Below are positions 6,927 to 14,766 of a DNA stretch of 41,069 nucleotides, piece after piece. The stretch spans positions 1-41,069 of the forward strand of contig REAB01000063.1 of assembly GCA_004293645.1 (NCBI GenBank), given 5' to 3'. A program made the position numbers and the translations under genes. The stretch comes from Cytophagia bacterium (lineage in GTDB: Bacteria; Bacteroidota; Bacteroidia; Cytophagales; Spirosomataceae). Numbering within the stretch: the first letter of the stretch is position 1; every line of letters begins with the position of its first letter. Under the pieces are notes generated by a model that worked only from the letters and a program-made list of their open reading frames with translations, did no database searches and was not told where the DNA came from.

Positions 6927-9467
6927 TTAGCCACAGTCCACGTCAATTACTACGTTGGCTCCTTTGAGGGTTTTGTCGGTCAAAATATCGGTTACTTTGT
7001 CCAAAATAAACTGCTTGGCGGCTTTGATGTTTATTTTCTCGCGTTCGAGTTTAATCAAAATTTCAAACAAATATTGGTTACGAACGCGCTCTACGAGCGG
7101 TGGCTCCGGCCCCAGCACGCGGCCACTGCCCATTTTTTCGACGAGTACTGCCGCCAATTGTTGCGCCGCTTTGAGCGAGGTTTCTACTTCGGGGTGCTTC
7201 ACAATCAATTTGATAAGGCGCGTAAAGGGCGGGTACGAAAACGTTTCCCGCTCTTTTATTTCTTCTTCGTACATTCCCACGTAATCGTTGTTGATTACTC
7301 TTTGTAAAATAGGCTGACTGGGATTGCCCGTCTGAATCAACACGCGCCCTTGCCGTTCGCGGCGGCCTGCGCGGCCACTCACCTGCGTAATGAGCTGAAA
7401 AGCCCGCTCTGCCGACCTAAAATCGGGGAAGTGAATCATGCGGTCGGCATCAAAAATACCCACCAAGTTTACTTTTTCAAAATCAAGCCCTTTGCTAATC
7501 ATCTGCGTGCCTACCAATATGTCCACGTTGCCTTTTTCTACGTCTTCTATCAATTGTTGGTAGGCGTTTTTGGCGCGGGTGGTGTCTAAGTCCATGCGCG
7601 ACACGCGGGCGGCGGGAAAAAATATTTTCAGTTGGTCTTCCAATTTCTCGGTACCGTAGCCCACCGTCCGCACTTTGACCGACCCGCACGAAGGGCAGGT
7701 TTTGGGTACAGATTCTTTGTGGCCACAATAATGGCAGCGCAGCTCGGCATCGCGCTGGTGGTAGGTGAGGCTCACGGCACAGTTTTGGCACTCGCCAATC
7801 CACGCACATTCTTCGCATTGTAAATAAGGAGAATACCCCCGCCGATTTTGAAAAATAATGCTCTGCTGGTTGTTGTTGAGGTTTTCTTGGAGCTCTTCCA
7901 TCAGTACCGACGAAAACTCACTTTTCATTTTACGCTGCTTTTTTTCCAACTTGGTGTCTATCAGCACAAATTGCGGCAGCGTGGCGTTGGCGTAACGTTG
8001 GGTGAGTTTTACCAATCCATAACGACCGTGCAGGGCTTGGTAGTAAGTTTCGAGGGCGGGCGTAGCCGACCCCAGTAGCACTTTGGCGTGTTGTTTTTGG
8101 GCAATCACCATCGAAACATCGCGGGCGTGGTAGCGCGGGGCAGGGTCGTATTGTTTATATGAACTTTCGTGTTCTTCGTCCACAATGATAAGCCCCAGGT
8201 TGTCGAAAGGCAAAAAAATAGCCGACCGCACGCCCACCACCAATTGGTATTTGCCCGACACCACGCCTTTCCAGATTTCGACGCGCTCGTTGTCCGAAAA
8301 CTTAGAATGGTAAATGCCCAATTGGTCGCCAAATACTTTTTTCAAGCGCACCACCATTTGCGTAGTGAGGGCTATTTCGGGTAGCAACAGCAGCACCTGC
8401 GAGGCATTGGCAAGCACCTGCTGCGCCAAATGAATATAGACCTCGGTTTTGCCACTGCCCGTAATGCCGTGCAGCAATACGGCATCTTTGGTCTGAAAAT
8501 GGGCTATTATCTCGTCGGCAGCTTTTTGTTGCACGTCGGTAAGTTGAATAACGGCACTTGTCGTAAATCGGGCATCGGTTTCGGCAAAACGCGCTACCGT
8601 TACTTCAAATTCTTCAAAGACTCCTTTTTTTATCAACGTACTCAACGACGACTCCGAAAGGTCTTCGGCCCGGGCTAACGCGCTTTTTTCGATTCCGTTT
8701 CGGTTGGCATAAGGTTCGTTTTGAATAGGCACTTGGCTCACGTACCGCATCACTACCTCTTGTTGCTTGGGTAATTTATCAAGAGAGCCAATGAGTTCAA
8801 ACAAATTTTCGCGGACTTCGTAGCTTGATTTAAGTCGTAGTTTTTTAACAATCTTGGGCTGGTATTTTTCGCGGACTTCTTCAAACAGCAAGATGGCCCG
8901 CTTGCCAATGAGCGATTTGATGGTTGCGTTTACGTTTTGGTCGCCCACTCTTTTGCCCAATTCTTCGTAGGTAAGCGACTGATACTGCTTGATTTCCTCC
9001 AAAATGGTGGCTTCTTCGGGAGTTAATAAATCGAAGTAGTCAAAATCGGGATTGAACTGAATTTTGGACTGGCTCGTAATTTTTAAGCCTGCGGGCAGGG
9101 CAATATTGAGTACCTCGCCAATACTACACAGGTAGTAATCGGCCATCCATTGAAACAACTCCAACTGATAGGGCGTAACGAGCGGCTCATCGTCGAGCAG
9201 CTCGGCAATGTACTTGGCGCGGTACTTACTGGGTGGTGTTTGGTGAATTTTGGCCACTACGCCCGTCAGTATTCGGTTTTTCCCAAACGGCACTACAACT
9301 CTGGCACCATTTTTGATAAGGGCGTTTATACTCCTCGGCACCCGATATGTGAACAACTGATTCACTGGAACGGGCAAAATTAAGTCGGCAAACAAAGTAA
9401 TTTCTTCGGACGCAAAGTCTCCTTTTTCAGCGAATAACAAGGTTTTGATGCTTAGTTGATGCTGCAA
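6927..9467 (-). CDS. priA: Primosomal replication factor N' (helicase PriA)
   Basis: PriA restarts stalled replication forks by 3'-5' unwinding and loading of the replicative helicase. The N-terminal DNA-binding domain (FADLILPVPVNQLFTYRVP) is followed by Walker A GITGSGKTE (Lys340), the DEEH box (VDEEHESSYKQYDPAPRYHARD) and GSATPALE. The cysteine-rich zinc region is CEECAWIGECQNC plus CHYCG and CPSCGS, and the helicase C-terminal motifs include DMDLDTTRAKN-like residues and QVSGRAGR. It is full length (about 800-850 in Bacteroidota). The assigned TTG at 9467 lies about 25 codons ahead of the conserved FADLILP block, so a somewhat later start is possible. Confidence 0.96.
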   Translation of the reverse strand: MQHQLSIKTLLFAEKGDFASEEITLFADLILPVPVNQLFTYRVPRSINALIKNGARVVVPFGKNRILTGVVAKIHQTPPSKYRAKYIAELLDDEPLVTPYQLELFQWMADYYLCSIGEVLNIALPAGLKITSQSKIQFNPDFDYFDLLTPEEATILEEIKQYQSLTYEELGKRVGDQNVNATIKSLIGKRAILLFEEVREKYQPKIVKKLRLKSSYEVRENLFELIGSLDKLPKQQEVVMRYVSQVPIQNEPYANRNGIEKSALARAEDLSESSLSTLIKKGVFEEFEVTVARFAETDARFTTSAVIQLTDVQQKAADEIIAHFQTKDAVLLHGITGSGKTEVYIHLAQQVLANASQVLLLLPEIALTTQMVVRLKKVFGDQLGIYHSKFSDNERVEIWKGVVSGKYQLVVGVRSAIFLPFDNLGLIIVDEEHESSYKQYDPAPRYHARDVSMVIAQKQHAKVLLGSATPALETYYQALHGRYGLVKLTQRYANATLPQFVLIDTKLEKKQRKMKSEFSSVLMEELQENLNNNQQSIIFQNRRGYSPYLQCEECAWIGECQNCAVSLTYHQRDAELRCHYCGHKESVPKTCPSCGSVKVRTVGYGTEKLEDQLKIFFPAARVSRMDLDTTRAKNAYQQLIEDVEKGNVDILVGTQMISKGLDFEKVNLVGIFDADRMIHFPDFRSAERAFQLITQVSGRAGRRERQGRVLIQTGNPSQPILQRVINNDYVGMYEEEIKERETFSYPPFTRLIKLIVKHPEVETSLKAAQQLAAVLVEKMGSGRVLGPEPPLVERVRNQYLFEILIKLEREKINIKAAKQFILDKVTDILTDKTLKGANVVIDVDCG

Positions 9468-9567
9468 GTTATGGGTTTTTAAAGTATTTTTTTAGAATGG
9501 CAAGATATTTGACACAGTGCTTTATGTCGAATAAGACACTTTGCCCCCTTAAAAAAATATTATTAAT

Positions 9568-9993
9568 ATGTACCCTTTTACTGTCAGCTATCAAGGCGCG
9601 CGGCAGGACGAGACAAGTTTTCGCAAATTAACTGGTCTCCGCCCTTCTGACTTTGAGGCACTGCACGAACCGTTCAAAAAAGTCTGGGAAGACTATTTCT
9701 CAAACTATACCTTGGAAGGCAAAGTGAGGGCTCGCAAGGCTTCTGTGCGCAGAAACAGCATTTTTACCAATACCCAAGAAGCTTTATTTTTTGCATTGGT
9801 GTATTTTAAAGGTACTGTTTTGCAAGAAAAATTAGCGTCGCAATTTAATATTGACCAGCCCAAGGCAAGCAAGTATTTGTTTTTGATGAGGCGTTTGCTA
9901 TCAGATACCCTCAAAGAGAACCAAAAAATATTGCCAAAGCCCAAACTGGAGCGCATCAAACAAGCTATTTCGGTATATGCAACTGCGTGTTAA
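9568..9993 (+). CDS. Orphan transposase-type HTH protein (HTH_Tnp_4-like)
   Basis: The 141-residue protein resembles the N-terminal helix-turn-helix half of IS5/DDE-superfamily transposases: FRKLTGLRPSDFEALHEPF, then NTQEALFFALVYFKGTVLQEKLASQFNIDQPKASKYLFLMRRLLSDTL. This is the arrangement 'LTGLxxxxFexL ... LlltLvYlk ... lAalFgvsqstvSr'. No DDE nuclease half follows in any frame, and I see no terminal inverted repeats bordering it. It is therefore an IS remnant, or a stand-alone DNA-binding protein derived from one. The frame is intact from ATG to TAA, with no internal decay. Confidence 0.72.
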   Translation: MYPFTVSYQGARQDETSFRKLTGLRPSDFEALHEPFKKVWEDYFSNYTLEGKVRARKASVRRNSIFTNTQEALFFALVYFKGTVLQEKLASQFNIDQPKASKYLFLMRRLLSDTLKENQKILPKPKLERIKQAISVYATAC

Positions 9994-10069
9994 TTATCAA
10001 ATGCTAAAAAACTTTCCAACAACTACCTAATAAGTTATCAAATCGTTCGTTTTGTTCTGTTTTACAATT

Positions 10070-13000
10070 ATGAAACCAATTGTCCAGCCTCCCATTCGTG
10101 CTTTTGCACCGTCTGAAAAAGTCTCATGTTTCTTGTTTTTTCTTTGTTCCATTTTATTCTTAATCAGTCCAGCTCAGGCGCAAGTGAGCGGTTCGGTTTT
10201 TAAAGATTTTAATGCGAATGGGAAACGTACATCTGGCACCGATACGCTCGAAGTAGGCGTACCCAACGTCAAGGTGCGGTTGTTTGTGGGTAGTAACAAC
10301 ACGCCCTTCGAAAAAACAACCAACAGCAAAGGTTACTACGCTTTCTCAAGTGCCGAAGCTCCCAAAGACAGTAGTTTTAGGCTTGAATTTGTCAGCTTGC
10401 CCGCTTTTTACGTCGATAGCCCCGTGAGCGACAACAGCCGCACGAGCGTTTTGTTTGGCAAAGCCCCGCAAGCTAACTTCGACTTCGGAATCTCAAACGA
10501 TGAAGACTTTTGTTTTAGTGCCAACAATGCCCAAATGATTACCTCGTGTTTTGCAAATGGCGATGCGCTTGGTGGCGGCAGTGCTGGCGAAGAACCGGCT
10601 GTGGTAATGTTTAATTACACGGATCAAGGTTTGGCCGAGAGAGATTTTCCGCTCGCCAAATTGGCCAAAGTAAAAGACGTAGGGGCGGTTTGGCCAGCTA
10701 CTTATCACAGAATGGGAAGGAGGATTATTATAGCGCCCATTGTGCGCCGCCACTCGGGCTTGGGGGCTTTGGGGACTTCGGGCTTGTACGCAGTTTCTGA
10801 AAATGGAACTACCGATACCCTTGTGAATTTCAAAAAGCGCTACGGCATTGATTTTGGCAACGACCCGCACGTAGGTTTGAACGCCAACATGCTTGTAGCC
10901 AACCATGATTCGGCTACGATGCACCACGTAGGCAAAAGGGCTTTTGGCGGTCTGCAGTTTTCACGCTACCAAGATTCGCTGCTTTTTATTAATTTATTCG
11001 ATAAAAAACTCTACATCGTTAAATTAGATCAGAACGGCAATATGCCTGCCAATAAAAGTGATATTGTGGCAATTTCAATTCCCAATCCAGGCTGTTCAAA
11101 CGGCGATTATCGCCCGTGGGCACTCAAATATCATCGGGGAATGTATTACGTAGGCGTGGTGTGTTCGGGCGAAACTTCACAAAATAAAGACGACTTGAAA
11201 TTTACGATTTACAAGTTCAACCCTGTTTCCCAGCAATTTACCAACCTCATCACGGAACCACTCACTTACAAGCGCGACCCACTTGATGTTACAGGGCCAT
11301 ATTGTTTTACGTACGACCGCTGGCTGCCATGGACTGCCGAATGGCCCAGGGTTTGTAACAAAGAAACGTCAGAACCAGGGTCAGGAACTAATTTTGTGAT
11401 GTATCCACAGCCTATTCTGTCAGATATTGAGTTTGATGTGGACGGAACAATGGTACTGGGCTTTATGGATAGGTTTGGTTTGCAAGCTGGCCAAGACAAC
11501 TTTGGGCCTTCTGCTGCCGACCAGAGAAAATACACGGGCTTTATGAGTGGCGATTTATTGCGCGTTCACTTAGAAAATGGCGTTTATAAATTAGAGCAAA
11601 ATGGCAAATCTGGAGATTTAATTGGTTGCGGAGCAAACAAAGGTGCTGGTCCAGGTGGTGGCGAGTTTTATTGTGAAGACGAATGGAAGTTTTTGGGTAA
11701 AGTAGCTCACTCCGAAACCTCAAATGGGGGCGTTGCTTTGATACCTGGAACTGGCGAAGTAATATCAACCGCCATGGACCCCGTTGATGAACTATTTTCA
11801 TCGTCTGGTTATCGCGTTTTTAGCAATAAAACTGGCAAATATCGCCGTGGCTTGGCTCTGTACAGTGGTAAACCTGGCACACTCGGCAAGTCGGGTGGCG
11901 TTAGCGACGTGGTGTTACTTTGTGATCCTCCTTCTATTGAAGTGGGCAACCGTATTTGGTTTGATAGAAACCGTAACGGCGTGCAAGAACCCAACGAGGC
12001 GGGCTTGGACGGCATTGTGGTGCAACTCTACGACCCAGACTCAAGCAAAGTAATATCTACCGATACGACAAAAAGAGGAGGACAGTTTTATTTTGGCAGA
12101 AATAATGTACCAGGTAAGTTAAAACCACGCCACAGATACGAAATTAAAGTAGATATGACCCAACCAGGCTCGGCCAATCCTTATCCAGGCTTGCCAACAG
12201 TATCCGCTAACAATTTAAGGACGCTCAGAACTGCCGCACCCGATTCATTATTAGCGCAGTACGACTTGTCGCCGCTTAATGCCAATACGTTCAACAACCC
12301 AACCATCCGCGATTCAGATGCGGCTTATGTCAATGGCAAGAAAGGACTGTCCATTGTGTTCGATACTCAAAATTTGGGTATTAACGATTTTACCCAGGAT
12401 ATTGGCTTGACACAGAAAAGAATAGCAGAACCAAGGTTTGACTTAGAGTTAAACAAAAAGATAATTGGCGAATGCGTGAAGCAAATCAACGACACCGTAA
12501 CGTTCCGAATTGTACTTAAAAACGTGGGCGAGCGATTATCAATAGCCGATAGCGTTTTTGTGGCCGATACCTTGACTACCAACTTAACCTTTATTTCGGC
12601 AATAGCCACGCAGGGTACTTACAGCAACACAACGCACCTTTGGGGCGCACTCAAACTCGTTGCTGGCGACAGTGCCACGCTTACCATCAAGGCCAAAATC
12701 AACAACGCCAATAAGTTTGAGGGAGGTTCTATTATCAACGTGGCCGAAGTAAAATCGCACAAAGGAGCAGACATTGATTCAAGGCCAGGCAATGGTATTC
12801 GCACCGAAGACGACTTTAGTTTGGCGCTCGCTACTGTACCTATGAAGATTTGCCCCGCCAAAAATGATACGCTCATTATCTCTGCACCAGGCATTTACAC
12901 CAAATATCAATGGTTTAGAAATGGTGTCAAAATAGAAGGTGCTACCAAAGCTACGCTCGAAGTAGGTGCTCCAGGTCAGTATAACGTAGAATTAGAAAAC

Positions 13001-13132
13001 AACGGTTGTGTGAGCAAAAACTGCTGCCCAATGGTCGTATTAGAAGAATGTTTATGTCCAACACAAATCTGTGTGCCGTTTGTGATTAACAAAACCAAGT
13101 CTAAAGGGATACCTATTCCAAGAATAAGGTAG
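10070..13132 (+). CDS. Large secreted SdrD_B / DUF11 repeat protein
   Basis: I place the start at the ATG at 10070 (1020 residues) rather than the TTG at 10052; this precedes a signal peptide ending PAQAQ. An SdrD_B-like domain (VSGSVFKDFNANGKRTSGTDTLEVGVPNVKVRLF) follows at about residues 40-120. Next comes a region of about 450 residues with no domain I recognise. A second SdrD_B domain (VGNRIWFDRNRNGVQEPNEAGLDGIVVQLYD) lies near 625-720 and a DUF11-like domain (LELNKKIIGECVKQINDTVTFRIVLKNVGE) near 795-900. A short Ig-like segment (YQWFRNGVKIEGATKATLEV) and a cysteine-rich end (CLCPTQICVPF) complete it. It is presumably a surface or matrix protein. I see no typical T9SS C-terminal domain, which is odd given its neighbours in this genome. 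Its 3' end overlaps the convergent pabC end by 20 bp. Confidence 0.8.
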   Translation: MKPIVQPPIRAFAPSEKVSCFLFFLCSILFLISPAQAQVSGSVFKDFNANGKRTSGTDTLEVGVPNVKVRLFVGSNNTPFEKTTNSKGYYAFSSAEAPKDSSFRLEFVSLPAFYVDSPVSDNSRTSVLFGKAPQANFDFGISNDEDFCFSANNAQMITSCFANGDALGGGSAGEEPAVVMFNYTDQGLAERDFPLAKLAKVKDVGAVWPATYHRMGRRIIIAPIVRRHSGLGALGTSGLYAVSENGTTDTLVNFKKRYGIDFGNDPHVGLNANMLVANHDSATMHHVGKRAFGGLQFSRYQDSLLFINLFDKKLYIVKLDQNGNMPANKSDIVAISIPNPGCSNGDYRPWALKYHRGMYYVGVVCSGETSQNKDDLKFTIYKFNPVSQQFTNLITEPLTYKRDPLDVTGPYCFTYDRWLPWTAEWPRVCNKETSEPGSGTNFVMYPQPILSDIEFDVDGTMVLGFMDRFGLQAGQDNFGPSAADQRKYTGFMSGDLLRVHLENGVYKLEQNGKSGDLIGCGANKGAGPGGGEFYCEDEWKFLGKVAHSETSNGGVALIPGTGEVISTAMDPVDELFSSSGYRVFSNKTGKYRRGLALYSGKPGTLGKSGGVSDVVLLCDPPSIEVGNRIWFDRNRNGVQEPNEAGLDGIVVQLYDPDSSKVISTDTTKRGGQFYFGRNNVPGKLKPRHRYEIKVDMTQPGSANPYPGLPTVSANNLRTLRTAAPDSLLAQYDLSPLNANTFNNPTIRDSDAAYVNGKKGLSIVFDTQNLGINDFTQDIGLTQKRIAEPRFDLELNKKIIGECVKQINDTVTFRIVLKNVGERLSIADSVFVADTLTTNLTFISAIATQGTYSNTTHLWGALKLVAGDSATLTIKAKINNANKFEGGSIINVAEVKSHKGADIDSRPGNGIRTEDDFSLALATVPMKICPAKNDTLIISAPGIYTKYQWFRNGVKIEGATKATLEVGAPGQYNVELENNGCVSKNCCPMVVLEECLCPTQICVPFVINKTKSKGIPIPRIR

Positions 13133-13694
13133 AGATTTCAAAATCAACCATAGAATTGAAAATACGGGTGCGGGAGAAGTTAGACAACTCCTGCACCCGT
13201 ATTTGTTTTTCAACGATTGCGCCTTCTTGAAGCAGCTGCGCTCGGCGCGTACCCGCCAAAAGCGGTAAAGCGGGCGTGAGCCAATGCTGGCCGTCAAAAA
13301 AAGCCACGTTGGCGTAAGAAGTATCAGTAACAAAACCGTTTTTGATAATCAGCACGTCGTCGGCGAGGCCACGCTGGGCATAAAGTGCTTGTAGCTCGTG
13401 GCGGTTTTGATATTTAAACGCATAGTCTAAGTTGTTGGCTTCTATTAATTTTAAATTTTTTATTGGACGAACAACATAAGGCTCAAATTCAATTTTTTCG
13501 AGCGCTTCTCCGTACGTAACGCGGCACTTAAAAACGCCCGTTTGGGTGTTTTTGGGCAAAGAAATAAGTTGCGCCAAGTCCCACTGGTCGCGGCTGCCAT
13601 ACAGCACGCCACGACTGCGATTGAGGCGGGCGTTGTGGTGGGCTAAGTTTTTAAGTTGGCCGTCGGCGAGGCAAATGGTTTCGATGCAGTGCAT
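13113..13694 (-). CDS. pabC: Aminodeoxychorismate lyase-like (aminotransferase class IV)
   Basis: The protein is a PLP-dependent class IV aminotransferase fold: IETICLADGQLKNLAHHNARLNRSR at the start, VFKCRVTYGEALEKIEFEPY in the middle with the likely PLP region, and LIIKNGFVTDTSYANVAFF, whose xxxTDTSYANVxF resembles the family's 'tEtsxsNif' block. It follows pabB directly, so conversion of aminodeoxychorismate to p-aminobenzoate for folate synthesis is the natural role. The start at 13694 (193 residues) matches the family N-terminus. A further upstream ATG at 13736 would put 14 residues inside a 28-bp palindrome and is unlikely. The function is inferred mainly from context. Confidence 0.85.
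   Translation of the reverse strand: MHCIETICLADGQLKNLAHHNARLNRSRGVLYGSRDQWDLAQLISLPKNTQTGVFKCRVTYGEALEKIEFEPYVVRPIKNLKLIEANNLDYAFKYQNRHELQALYAQRGLADDVLIIKNGFVTDTSYANVAFFDGQHWLTPALPLLAGTRRAQLLQEGAIVEKQIRVQELSNFSRTRIFNSMVDFEISTLFLE
13164..13210 (+). terminator. Intrinsic terminator of the SdrD_B gene, inside pabC
   Basis: ACGGGTGC (13164-13171) pairs with GCACCCGT (13193-13200), with further partial pairing inside, and ATTTGTTTTT follows. It lies 32 bases after the SdrD_B stop codon but within the antisense coding end of the convergent pabC gene. Confidence 0.7.
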
Positions 13695-13713
13695 TTCGGT
13701 GGTTTTTTTTTGT

Positions 13714-13776
13714 TCACAGATGGCACAGATTTTCACAGAAATTCTTTTTTTCTGTGAAAATCTGTGCCATCTGTGA
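13714..13776. repeat. 28-bp perfect inverted repeat between pabB and pabC
   Basis: The arms at 13714-13741 and 13749-13776 are exact reverse complements over 28 bp around the 7-base loop TTCTTTT. Each arm contains the hexamer CACAGA three times at 9-10 bp spacing. In the direction of the pab genes the hairpin is followed by A, not T, residues, so it is not a normal terminator. It fills most of the 88-bp gap between pabB and pabC. Confidence 0.93.
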
Positions 13777-13782
13777 GCCTAA

Positions 13783-14766
13783 TTAAACAGGCAAATAGAC
13801 TTTATCAATCAACTCTTCGTATTCAGCGTGGGCGGTGCTGCGGGCGGTGATGCCCCCTCCACTCTTAAAAACAAGTTTCCCATTTTGGTTTTCAATAAAT
13901 CGAATCAGTACGCCGCTGTCTAAGTTTTGGCCGTCAAAAATACCCGCCACGCCTGTGTAATAGCCGCGCTCATAGCCTTCGGAGGCGGCAATTATGTCGA
14001 GGGTTCGGGGTTTGGGTGCACCACAAATTGAGCCAGCAGGTAGCAATTTAAACAACCAATCGCCGAGGGTTTCGCGCCAATTGTCGGGCATTGTTCCTGC
14101 CACTTCTGAGCTTACTTGTAGCAACGTTTTTTGATTGGTTTCAATTCTATCTATGTAACGGTAGCGTTCTACCCACACCTGGTTGGCTACCATGCTGAGG
14201 TCGTTTCTTATCAAATCAACGATGGTAGCGTGTTCGGCGGCTTCTTTGGGGTTAGCCAAAATAACCTCGACGGCACGGGGCTGTTTGGCATCAATAGTGC
14301 CTTTCATGGGGAACGATGCTACGCGATTGCCTTTTATTTGTAAAAAAATTTCGGGCGAAAAACACGTAAAATGCCCCTGCCACCACAACCGATACTTGGC
14401 GTGGCTTTGGTAAAAAATAGTCCGTAAATCGGCGTTAATTTCGACGGGGGTTTGGGTAGAAAGATTAACCAAAAACGAATCGCCGCGCTGCAAATGAGCC
14501 ATTACACGCTCAAAACGAGGCTTATAGTCGGCAAAGTCAGGCGGGTATTTTTCAAAAAACACTTCCGTTTGGGGCATCAAGCTGGTTTTGGGGGCGTTGG
14601 TTTGTCCGTTAAAATTATAGAGCAACGTGTCAGTATCAACATCGGCCAAACGTACTACGACGGGCTTTTGGCCCCAAAAATCAATGATAAACAAAAACGG
14701 CACGCCATCGCGCCCCCATTGATTCATGCGGCGGGCGGTTTCGGTTAAAGATAGCAGTTGATTCAA
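13783..14766 (-). CDS. pabB: Aminodeoxychorismate synthase component I
   Basis: This is a chorismate-binding enzyme of the TrpE/PabB/MenF group. The PMKGT motif (Lys155) points to PabB, where this lysine acts as nucleophile; anthranilate synthases have PIAGT instead. The C-terminal blocks LLPAGSICGAPKPRTLDIIAASEGYERGYYTGVAGIF and FKSGGGITARSTAHAEYEEL are diagnostic. At 327 residues it is the short Bacteroidota form lacking most of the N-terminal subdomain. It would make 4-amino-4-deoxychorismate from chorismate with glutamine-derived ammonia; no pabA is visible here. Its start overlaps the end of the ABC exporter gene by 4 bases. Confidence 0.92.
   Translation of the reverse strand: MNQLLSLTETARRMNQWGRDGVPFLFIIDFWGQKPVVVRLADVDTDTLLYNFNGQTNAPKTSLMPQTEVFFEKYPPDFADYKPRFERVMAHLQRGDSFLVNLSTQTPVEINADLRTIFYQSHAKYRLWWQGHFTCFSPEIFLQIKGNRVASFPMKGTIDAKQPRAVEVILANPKEAAEHATIVDLIRNDLSMVANQVWVERYRYIDRIETNQKTLLQVSSEVAGTMPDNWRETLGDWLFKLLPAGSICGAPKPRTLDIIAASEGYERGYYTGVAGIFDGQNLDSGVLIRFIENQNGKLVFKSGGGITARSTAHAEYEELIDKVYLPV

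Noticed and set aside
10052-10069. TTG start for the SdrD_B protein
   Set aside because: The ATG at 10070 gives a normal signal peptide without the six extra residues.
13714-13776. Palindrome read as an intrinsic terminator of pabB
   Set aside because: In the transcribed direction A residues, not T residues, follow the stem, and the downstream gene pabC belongs to the same pathway.
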